IMG/VR virus record: IMGVR_UViG_3300006921_000165
Location: 1 to 23,413 of that record
Strand: one strand, 5' to 3'
From: a virus
Length of the DNA: 23,413 nucleotides
Shown piece after piece: positions 12,503-21,700 of this stretch (positions are counted from its first letter, which is position 1; each line of letters opens with the position of its first letter). Under the pieces are notes generated by a model. It made no database searches and was not told the DNA's origin. It was given only the letters and a program-made list of their open reading frames with translations. A program made the position numbers and the translations under genes.

Positions 12503-14654
12503 AGCTAAAGCCCATATAGCTTGCAGCTTACTAAAGATGTCTACTGCTGCAGACTTAAAAGCCTACCTTGTGTTTAGTATGGATACTATACAACAACACT
12601 TCACCCGTAATAGTATACGTGGAAATAAATCCTACCAAGGTGAAGCTAATCTTACTCATTTAAGTACAACGATTGGCACATATATCTTAGATGATATAAA
12701 TTACTATCACGACGATCAACCACCTTGGGAATGGTTTAAACTACGTGTAATGATGGGTGACTTAATGTTAGAAGCATTCTACCAAACACACCAGATAAAT
12801 ATTGGTAAGAATAAAAATGAAGAGTTCGTACCAATGGAAAGTCTGGATCGTAGTCTTAAAAGAAGTCGTACGCACTACATAGTAGTACCTGAACTGTGGA
12901 ATTTACAGGTACCAGAAGGCAGTAAAGATCTACTAATAGGTACAGTTTTCACTAGACCTTTAGATATATCAGATCTTATGCAGCCTACTGATAGACCAGT
13001 TATTAAAGGCTGGACAGATCAGAGAACAGCTGAGTTTAAATACTATGTACGTAGAGATTTCATTCAGAGTATGAATGTATTACAACAAACTCCTTGGAAA
13101 ATAAATACTCAAGTACGAGATATACTACATCGTAATCGTAATAAAATATTAAATCAACATAAAAAGTTTCCAAAGAAATACAAGTCAAAGATTATAGAGT
13201 TTGATTTAACTATGGCTAGATCAGATATGATTGATGACAGAACTTTCTACCAATATACAGAAGCAGATTATCGTGGACGTATATACTACACTACACCCTT
13301 CTTAAACTTTCAAAGTAATGATATCGCAAGAGGTCAGATGCTATTCTCTAACGGAAAGCGTATGACAGCCGCGGGTATGAGAAGGTTATACATACATGTT
13401 GCTTGCTGCTACAACGAAACATATCATAAAGATGAGTTACCAGAGTGGCTAACGACAGACTATAGACCATACCTTGAGGACGAGGGACTAGAAGATATAT
13501 CAGTAGATAAGATGACGCTAGACGATCGCGAGGCGTGGACAGAGAATAACTTAAGATTAATACTAGAGATAGCTCATGACGAAAGAATAGAGTTATCTGC
13601 AGAAAAACCTATTACATTACTTGCTTGTGCATTAGAAATATATAATGCTACATCAACTGATGAACCTTGGTATACGTATTTACCTATACCTATAGATGGT
13701 AGCAATAACGGATGGCAACATCTTTGTGCTATGTCTAAAGATAAAGAAGCTGCTTACCTTGTTGGTGTTGTACCTCAGAAAATACAAAAAGATTTCTATG
13801 TACAGTGTGCCAAGAATTTAATAAGCAGACTACCCGAGTGGTTTGAAGAAAGGCAAATGCCTATGAAACATATCCGCAAAGGTATCGCTAAACGTGGATC
13901 TATGACCCGTGCTTACAGTGCAGGTGCTAAGAAGATTGCAGAGAATATGTATCTTGATTGTCACGTAGAAGGATACTTAGAACGATACAACATTACTAAA
14001 GACGATTGTCAACTGCTAGCTAAGCATTTAGTAAAAGCAATTGACGATGTATGTGCTGGTCCATTACAAACTATGAAGTTTCTACAGAAGATAGCTGAAG
14101 CAGAAATAGCTTCTGACTATGCTAAAGAAACACAGCAGAAATCTATAAAATGGAAAGCTCCGAGTGGATTTCCAGTTATATACGAAGCATTCATAGATAA
14201 TGAATTCAAAGAGAAAGCTATCATAAGCTGCAGCGAAAGAAAAGTTAAACCTGTTATTAGAAAAGAGGACGGAACAGAAGAAGTAACAGATACTATACGC
14301 ATACAGCATGTTGGTAAAGAGAATACAGACAAACCTAAAATTAAATCATTTATGTCTGGTATATCTCCTAACTTTGTACATTCAATGGACGCAGCTCATA
14401 TGTCTAATGTAATACAACAATGGGATGGAGACTTCGGTGCTATCCATGATTCATTCAGCGTACACGCATGTGATGTTGATGAGTTACTACAGATAATCAA
14501 AGACGAGTTTGTACATATGTACGATCACAGTAATTACTTTACTATAATTGAGCGTATGATTATTACAAACCCAGATAATTTTAACTATACACAGCCAAGG
14601 ACAGGATCTTTGGAGATAAGAGAGGTGCAAGACAGTGAATACTTCTTCGCGTAA
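12462..14654 (+). CDS. T7-like single-subunit RNA polymerase
   Basis: This 730-aa DNA-directed RNA polymerase has all the core motifs: YRGR (Arg273, as T7 Arg425), motif A DGSNNGWQH (Asp412, as Asp537), motif B KRGSMTRAY (Lys477 and Tyr485, as Lys631 and Tyr639) and motif C HDSF (Asp663, as Asp812). The C-terminus YFFA resembles the FAFA foot of T7 RNAP. It is about 150 aa shorter than T7 RNAP, with the loss mainly in the N-terminal, promoter-contacting part. The start at 12462 has AAGG ahead; the ATG at 12537 is an alternative. It probably transcribes late genes. Its place after the replication genes differs from T7, where RNAP is early. Confidence 0.93.
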   Translation: MQDQLHYIQEKIRKAKAHIACSLLKMSTAADLKAYLVFSMDTIQQHFTRNSIRGNKSYQGEANLTHLSTTIGTYILDDINYYHDDQPPWEWFKLRVMMGDLMLEAFYQTHQINIGKNKNEEFVPMESLDRSLKRSRTHYIVVPELWNLQVPEGSKDLLIGTVFTRPLDISDLMQPTDRPVIKGWTDQRTAEFKYYVRRDFIQSMNVLQQTPWKINTQVRDILHRNRNKILNQHKKFPKKYKSKIIEFDLTMARSDMIDDRTFYQYTEADYRGRIYYTTPFLNFQSNDIARGQMLFSNGKRMTAAGMRRLYIHVACCYNETYHKDELPEWLTTDYRPYLEDEGLEDISVDKMTLDDREAWTENNLRLILEIAHDERIELSAEKPITLLACALEIYNATSTDEPWYTYLPIPIDGSNNGWQHLCAMSKDKEAAYLVGVVPQKIQKDFYVQCAKNLISRLPEWFEERQMPMKHIRKGIAKRGSMTRAYSAGAKKIAENMYLDCHVEGYLERYNITKDDCQLLAKHLVKAIDDVCAGPLQTMKFLQKIAEAEIASDYAKETQQKSIKWKAPSGFPVIYEAFIDNEFKEKAIISCSERKVKPVIRKEDGTEEVTDTIRIQHVGKENTDKPKIKSFMSGISPNFVHSMDAAHMSNVIQQWDGDFGAIHDSFSVHACDVDELLQIIKDEFVHMYDHSNYFTIIERMIITNPDNFNYTQPRTGSLEIREVQDSEYFFA

Positions 14655-14895
14655 GAAAGGAATACTACCAGTAAGACTAGGTATAGAGCCAGATACTAAG
14701 ACAGCTTTATCAGAACTTAATATGGATACATCTTTAGCTGATACAATGTCTGACAGAGAATTAGATTTATTAATAATAGATAATGAATACAAGAGAATAC
14801 TAGAATATTATGACAGTAAGGATAGATCTAAAGAAGGTAAATATTCTGCAGATAAATGGAAAAGCTATGCTCTTAAACAGATAAAGAAAAACTAA
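14635..14895 (+). CDS. Small protein of unknown function after the RNA polymerase
   Basis: This 86-aa charged protein begins with GTG at 14635, with AGAGGTG eight bases ahead, and overlaps the end of the RNA polymerase gene by 20 bases. The N-terminus is basic (NTSSRKKG). The middle (residues 30-60) is acidic and leucine-rich, and the C-terminus is basic again. Tight coupling to the polymerase gene suggests a related job, but no motif supports this. It is the last gene of the + block before the terminator. Confidence 0.6.
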   Translation: MNTSSRKKGILPVRLGIEPDTKTALSELNMDTSLADTMSDRELDLLIIDNEYKRILEYYDSKDRSKEGKYSADKWKSYALKQIKKN

Positions 14896-14902
14896 TAAAA
14901 AA

Positions 14903-14945
14903 CCCCTAAGATTACCATACGGTATTCTTAGGGGTATTTTTTTTT
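14903..14945. terminator. Bidirectional terminator between + and late minus genes
   Basis: The stem is CCCCTAAGATTACC (14903-14916) with GGTATTCTTAGGGG (14921-14934) and loop ATAC, with one T-T mismatch. It is followed on the + strand by TATTTTTTTTT and on the minus strand by TTTTTTATTAG. It separates the + replication block from the converging late operon. Core bases CTAAGA/TCTTAG are shared with the terminator at 4641. Confidence 0.88.
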
Positions 14946-17900
14946 ACAAGTCTATATTTAAAACAGTCGACGTATCTTTAGCAAATTCTTTTCCAAAGGC
15001 TTCAGCTTTTCTTGCAACATCCAAACTTCTTTTGGTAAGATCAATTTCTTGTGTTATAATTTTTACTATTCTTATCCATTGTTTACCTGTTATTGTATTA
15101 GCTGTTCTTAAATTTAAACCTAAATCAGCTTTAATACGTTTTTCAATTTTAGTAGCTGCAGTTTGAGCTGCTGTATCTATACGTTCTTTAAATTCATTAG
15201 ATGTTTCAGCAGTATCTGAACGAGATACCTTAAAAACATGAGACAATTCATTAACAAGATTTATCTGCTCACCCGGTCTACCCGATCTTTTAACAGCAGA
15301 TCTAAACAAATATCCAAGACCTTTTAACTCACCGACACCAGACTCTCCTTCATCTCTAGCTTCTTTAAAGTTTAAAATGCGATCATTATTATGCAGCTTA
15401 ACAAATTCTGCAGTAGTATCAGGATACCAGTTACGCATAACATCAACAAGAGCATTATGATTTATAATGCCGTCTTTTAAATTCTTATTAGTTTCTGGTC
15501 TAAGTTGACCTAATGTACCTAAATCTGTTAGATAAGCATCAAATATTGGTTTAACCCATGCACCTTGAGTGGATCCGTTTAACTTAGCTTTTTCATTTAA
15601 ACGTTTTAAAGAAGCACCACTTAATGTAGAAGCAACCATGTTACCATCATAGCTTTGTACAAGTGTAGCAATGATTCTAGGGTTAAAACCTCCTGGGCCA
15701 AGGCCCTGTCTAACAGCAGATCCTTGTACATTAGCGCCATAGTATTGAGTTGTAATTTGTTTTAAACCAGCGAAATCAACACCAGTTTGAGTTTGCATTT
15801 GACGACCTTCTTTATCAACCATAATAGTTTCTTTACCAGATGCAACTGATTCAAAACCTAATGCGTTTGTAAAAGTTAAAGGCATGTTAGTTATTTGTGA
15901 TACTAAACCCATACCCTTAAGAACTTTACTAGTTTCAATTGTTGCTTCATCAAGTAAATTAAATATAGAATTAACAAGCATCGTATGTAAAAAGTTTATA
16001 GTCTCTTGTTCTTTTTGCTGATACATTAAAGGGTTACCAGCATCATTATTACTCGGAGGTAACTGGTCTTTAATAAGCCTTTGTATCTTATCCGATTGTG
16101 GACCTACTTGTACTACGCTTTCAACATGTTGTTTAAGTGATTCAATGTTCTGCCCATATCCCATAGTCATAGGAGATTTTTTAAGATACATATCTCTATC
16201 TGCGATAGCAAATTCTAAAATAGATGCCATCAAAGGTAGCTCACCATCTTTAACTAACGACGCACCAACAGAACTATTAATAGTAGTTCTCATATCTTCT
16301 GCCATTGCATCGCGTAAATCTATTTCATCACGAGCGTAATAGTTCTGAGTTCTTATTAATCCACCACGCTTAGCCATTTCAGGAACACCGATAAGAGCTG
16401 CGTTAGTAGTATTACCATGAGTCACACCATCAATTTCAACAGTGATAGATGTTGTAAATGGTTTACTAGTTTTGTCGTTTAAAGCTTTATCATATCGATA
16501 TAAATCCATGTAATATTGTATAAACATTGGAAATTCTTTACCGTGTTTAGCAAGAATTTCTTTTATATTACTGTTAGTTCCTAAAGGATCTGCGTTAAAC
16601 TCTGGCATTTGCCGTAGTTGTTCTCTTAATTGTCTTACTTCTTGCTCACTTGTGGCATTAGCTAATTTACTTATCGCATCTTTTGAAAAACTGACAGGTA
16701 AATCTTTTTCTATTTCAGATAATGTTTTACCTATTTCAACAGCTGTATAATAAGACGAATCTCTCTGGTTTTTTAATCTATTAAAAGCGTCTACTCTATA
16801 CTCAGGTGAAAGTGTTTCAATACCTTTCTTAGTTCTTATATCATTATCAAGTACAGGATCATTTAATATTTTAGTAGCTATGATTTCTTTCCAAAGCTTT
16901 TCTAAACGAGTATCTTTTCCTGCTGGAAATCTATAAGGAACTCCACTACTTAGAACTGCTCTTACACTTTTATGAGCTTGATAATCCCATATGTCTTCAT
17001 CAATATGCAATCTACCTGTCAACGCTTGTACTACATATCTATTGTATGTTGCGGCATCTCCATATCTAATAATAGCATCTATTTGATTAATAGTTTTTTG
17101 AGCTTCTAATGTCTGAAGTTTTTGAGGATTATACATTCTTATAGTAAGCTCTAACATTTGTACTATACGAGGGTTAGGAGAATCTTTAGCTAACTCTACA
17201 GCTAAATCAGCTTTATAAACTTCTTTACCTTTTATAAATTCTCTAAGTCTTGCTTGACCTATTTCAAACATATCAGAGTATAGATCACTAGTACCATCTG
17301 TATTACGATCTGCTTTTAATAAAGCATGTAAACCAAAGACAATAGAAAAATCACCTTTAGTTTTATCAACAACATTAGGTATGTTAGATAAGTTTCTTGC
17401 TGCTTCACTTACTCTATTAGACATAATTTCTTTGACAACACTAGGCTTCATAACTGAAGTTATTGGTCTAAAAGTATTTGCTCGTTCACCGAGAGCTTTA
17501 TTATTAGGCGGTGCTAACGCAGGTCTTTTTTCTTGTGATTTAAAAAGTCCTTTAGTAGCTTTAGCTTGGTTCTGTAAAACTTGTCTGCCCACAGGAGTTA
17601 GTACAAAATCTATTGCACCTATATCAGAGTCTTTATTTGTTCTAAATAATATTTCTGGGTTAGCTTCAGCATAAGCTTCTTTTAAAATATCTCCTAATAA
17701 AGTAAAAGACTGTGGGGTTATTTTATTCTGATCTTCTAAATATGAATCAGTAGGTTCTCCTATTGCTTCTGATTGTATTCTTCTCCACTCTCTAAATACT
17801 TCTTGACCTAACTTTAAATTATCTTTAGATTTTTTTATAGCTAAAGGTTTTGCTAAAGATTCTGCAACAATTCCTTTAAATTGTTCAGGATTAAAAGTAG

Positions 17901-18720
17901 GCATACTTTCTATAGTATCGTATACATCATTTTCAATTATAGCATCTGGTGAAGAAGCCACCATATCTGAATGTAAAAAGTTTTCTACTATCATAGATGC
18001 AACGACACCAAAACCAGGATCAATTCGTGTAAAACCTGTATCAGGATCTTGTTTACCTGCGTTTAAAATATTAGGATTAAAGAAAATATTTTTAGCATTA
18101 ACAGCCGTGTTATCAACTGTTGTAGCTTTCTGCCAAGATTCTAAAGGCTTAACGCCTGTTTTTCTTTCTCGCTCTTCTACCAACGCATCGGCAAAACCTT
18201 TTGTCTCTGCTTCTGCTTGAAAGAAATTTGATAAAGAAGTTTTTACTTTAGTATTTAATATTTTTGCAAAGACATCAGCTCTAAGTAAACTACCTGATAC
18301 TACTTTATCGTCAGTAGCTGATAGCTTTAACTCTTCAAGTCGAGTAGTAATAGGTTTTACTCGTGACTCTTCAATTTCTCTCATAGCTGCATCTGAAGTT
18401 GCGTCAACAGATATGTCTTCTCCTTCTACAGCTTCTTGAAATATATCACCTGGTACACTAAGATCTCCTCCAAGATTTTCAGCTGCAAACTTATTTGTTT
18501 CAGAATCTATTTCTCTAGTAACTTCTGCAACTTCTGCATCTGGATCTATTGTAAATTTAGGATCTGCAACTGTTTTATCTTCTACTGTTTTATCTTCTAT
18601 AGCAGCAGTATCTCGTACAGTAGGCATAACGTTACCTAATCTATTATGTAGTTGTTCTACAGCTGTTTGACCTAGTGTAGATATTGCTTTACCTGGCTTT
18701 ATGTTTACATTAATAGCCAT
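14944..18720 (-). CDS. N4-type virion RNA polymerase-like protein
   Basis: This 1258-aa protein is the last gene of the late operon. It appears to be a single-subunit RNA polymerase. In order it shows TGR (Arg570, T7 Arg425), motif A EIDGVTHGNTT (Asp764, T7 Asp537), motif B KKSPMTMGYG (Lys847, Tyr855; T7 Lys631, Tyr639, same spacing) and motif C IFDAY (Asp1061, T7 Asp812). The TGR form and the EIDG motif recall the phage N4 virion RNA polymerase, which is packaged and injected to transcribe early genes. About 560 residues precede the core, the first 120 of them acidic. About 190 residues follow motif C. The ribosome site is GGGAG, and the start overlaps the upstream stop by one base. An internal virion protein without polymerase activity remains possible. 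Confidence 0.72.
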   Translation of the reverse strand: MAINVNIKPGKAISTLGQTAVEQLHNRLGNVMPTVRDTAAIEDKTVEDKTVADPKFTIDPDAEVAEVTREIDSETNKFAAENLGGDLSVPGDIFQEAVEGEDISVDATSDAAMREIEESRVKPITTRLEELKLSATDDKVVSGSLLRADVFAKILNTKVKTSLSNFFQAEAETKGFADALVEERERKTGVKPLESWQKATTVDNTAVNAKNIFFNPNILNAGKQDPDTGFTRIDPGFGVVASMIVENFLHSDMVASSPDAIIENDVYDTIESMPTFNPEQFKGIVAESLAKPLAIKKSKDNLKLGQEVFREWRRIQSEAIGEPTDSYLEDQNKITPQSFTLLGDILKEAYAEANPEILFRTNKDSDIGAIDFVLTPVGRQVLQNQAKATKGLFKSQEKRPALAPPNNKALGERANTFRPITSVMKPSVVKEIMSNRVSEAARNLSNIPNVVDKTKGDFSIVFGLHALLKADRNTDGTSDLYSDMFEIGQARLREFIKGKEVYKADLAVELAKDSPNPRIVQMLELTIRMYNPQKLQTLEAQKTINQIDAIIRYGDAATYNRYVVQALTGRLHIDEDIWDYQAHKSVRAVLSSGVPYRFPAGKDTRLEKLWKEIIATKILNDPVLDNDIRTKKGIETLSPEYRVDAFNRLKNQRDSSYYTAVEIGKTLSEIEKDLPVSFSKDAISKLANATSEQEVRQLREQLRQMPEFNADPLGTNSNIKEILAKHGKEFPMFIQYYMDLYRYDKALNDKTSKPFTTSITVEIDGVTHGNTTNAALIGVPEMAKRGGLIRTQNYYARDEIDLRDAMAEDMRTTINSSVGASLVKDGELPLMASILEFAIADRDMYLKKSPMTMGYGQNIESLKQHVESVVQVGPQSDKIQRLIKDQLPPSNNDAGNPLMYQQKEQETINFLHTMLVNSIFNLLDEATIETSKVLKGMGLVSQITNMPLTFTNALGFESVASGKETIMVDKEGRQMQTQTGVDFAGLKQITTQYYGANVQGSAVRQGLGPGGFNPRIIATLVQSYDGNMVASTLSGASLKRLNEKAKLNGSTQGAWVKPIFDAYLTDLGTLGQLRPETNKNLKDGIINHNALVDVMRNWYPDTTAEFVKLHNNDRILNFKEARDEGESGVGELKGLGYLFRSAVKRSGRPGEQINLVNELSHVFKVSRSDTAETSNEFKERIDTAAQTAATKIEKRIKADLGLNLRTANTITGKQWIRIVKIITQEIDLTKRSLDVARKAEAFGKEFAKDTSTVLNIDL

Positions 18721-21700
18721 TATCGATTCTCCCGTGCTTGTTGAATATCATATATACGTTGATTTTCTTTAGACATTTTGGAATAAGGTGTTTCGTACTT
18801 TTTAGGAGGAGACTTTCCAAATAATCCTTCAGCTATTGTTCTATTAAGTCTATTAAAAGGTCCTATAAATGGAGCTGTTTTCATTATATCATAAGCTCCT
18901 TTATCAGGTTGACCTTGTATTATTTTTCCTGCTCCACCGTATACACGAGTAACATTAGATAATGCTGCAGCTTCACCAGAGATAGTATTAAATAACCATT
19001 CAGCTGGACTATCAGAAGACTGTTCATATATAGGATACATAAAGTTCATAACTCTTTCACCAGTACCTAATAATCCTGATGCACCTATACCTCTTTGTAT
19101 TTTCTCTACAGGATCTAAGTAAGGAGTTGGTTCTCCATATTTTAATAGATCTTTTAAATACTGAGATAAGAATCCTAAGAATATCATAGTCATCATAACA
19201 GCAAATGCATTATACTTAAGCGAAGGGTTACCACGTTTAATGTATTCACCCCACATTTTAGGTATTTGATTAGCTGTAAATGTAGATATAAAACCTTGGA
19301 ACTGTGTGAACAAAGCAAGATGCTGGTTCTGATAATACAATGGTCTGTTAGCTGTGTTAGGTAAAGCAATAGCTATATTAACAAAGTTAAACTCTGCATC
19401 AAGCATCATAGCATCAAAATCTTTTAGCTGCTTGGGATTCCAAGGACCTTGCTGAGTTTGCATTCTAATAAGTAATTCAACATCTATACCTAAGTTTCTT
19501 AACAATTCTTCAGATTCTTGCATATCATTTGTTTTAGCATCACCACTTTTTCTACCATTTATAATAGTTTCTAAGTGACTCATAATATAATCATCTGCAA
19601 TAGAAGCACGTATGTTACGTGTATAATCAGTCCACTGTTGTAACCCAATTACTCTAAAATATTTATCTAACAAACGCCTTGATGCATGTGTAGTTTCTGT
19701 AGCACCAGTTGTCTGAGCTGCACCAACATCCCAATCAAAGAATCCTAATTGTTTTATACGTTCTTGTCTTTGCTCTTTCTTTAATTGACGATTAGTAGAG
19801 TTCCATCTAGGATCTGTCATAGTCGCCCACATAGCTTGTGCTGCTTCTTTAGATGCGTTACCTATTTCTTTAAATATTATATTTGGAGGAACGCTTACTG
19901 CAGTAACTGCTAGCTCTACAAATGAAGATATAGTAGCTAAAGGTAAACCTGCTATTGTAGTCCATACACCTAAATTCTTTTGTATCTTAGATATGTTAGC
20001 ATTTTTAATACGCTTGTAGTTACCTGATTCTGCATTTAAATAGTCTTGCATTTGCTTAGCAATACGATTTACGTTTTGCTCAGATACTCCTTCCTTCTCA
20101 GCTTCATTTAAAAGATAAGCAACTTTTTCATTGTTATCTCCTAAAAATTCTTGATATGTTATAACTCTTGAAGCTGACTTAGCTGCGTTAGATATATTTA
20201 CAAACGCATCTCTTTCCATAAACTCATTAAACTCAGGTCGTTGTGATAACCCTAACGTACGTTTCTTATGTGCAGCTGGAATAAATTTACTACCACCTAC
20301 TTGGAAATCTTGATCTGCTACTAATGTATCTTGATTAATAATATTATCTGTTAGTGTTGTTGCATCAGCTTTATTAAACTTAAATGTAGTCATAAGTGTT
20401 TGTATAAACTTTGCTCTATTCTTTTCAATAGCGCCTTTATTAAAAGATTTATACTTCATTAAATAATTATTAAGTCTTTTAACATCAAACTTTTTATTGT
20501 TTTCTTTATAAGATTTCTCTTGATCTGCTAATAGCTTATCTGATAGCATAGCTTGTTGGTTGTAATATTGTTTTAAGAAAGTTTCATAAGGTTTTAAATT
20601 AGCTGGAAGTGAATTCCAATTTACATTACTACCTTCCTTATCGTTATTACCTTTAGGATCTACAAGCCAGTATCCAAAATCATTTATTATTTCAGATAGC
20701 TTTGCTTGATCTACTGTTTTAATACCTGCTATACTAGCAAACTCTGCTGGAGTAGAAACTAAATTACGATATGTAGTTAATAAATGTTTCTTTCTATTCT
20801 CAAAGTTAACACCACTAAACGTACGTTGTAAGTTAGCACCAAACATATCAGCAAGTTTACGAAGAGATCTAGAACTATCTTGTAAAGCATCTGTGAATAT
20901 AAATCTAGTAGAACCTCTCCATAAACCTGGTATAGATTCCCATGTTCTTTTAACTCGATCCCATGTAGACATTTCTTTAGTATCAACTTTACTATCAGCT
21001 GCACGTTGATCTACAGTTTTAGTATTAACTTTAGTAGAAAATCTATCTTCAAGTTTTTTAGCTTGCTTAAGTCTTTTATTGTACGCGTTATCTGTTTCAT
21101 CAGCTTTAGCTATACTTCCATCTCTAAATTTATCACCTTTATTATATCTAGGTCTTATTAAATAATCATACGTATTTGATATATTAGGTGGCATAACTAC
21201 TTTATTTCTTTCGTTAGCTACTTTTTCACCAGCTTCTAGTGTTAATTCTTGTATAGATTCTACTCTTCCAAACTCTTCTAAGTCAGCTTCATATTGTGAA
21301 CCAGCTCTTGATAGTTTATTTGGATCAGCTTCAGCCTGTCTAACAGCTATATCAGTCCATGCACCTACATCAATCGCTGCTCCTGGTATAGAAAATCCTG
21401 CACCGAGAGTACCACCTGCTATAGTAGCATTTAATAATCTGTTTTGTAATTCATAAGCGTCGAATACTTTCTCACTACCTACTACAGCTGCCATGTAAGC
21501 AGTAGCTTCTTGCATTGCCTCAGTAGCACCCTCTGTTACTGCGCCTCTTGCACCTCTTTGAAATAAAGATCTTAAAACATTACGAGCTTTAAGCTGTTCT
21601 TTAGCTACAGTAGCTGCTGCTCCTGTAAGTAATGCAGCTTCTTTTCTAGTCATTTGTGCTAATATTTTTCTAGCATCACCAGGAGTTACACCATCTCTCT

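Noticed and set aside
17381-17674. A 97-aa + strand frame opposite the polymerase-like gene
   Set aside because: It is antisense to a long, motif-bearing gene and shows no ribosome site or known domain. The + frames at 16145 and 18436 were rejected for the same reason.
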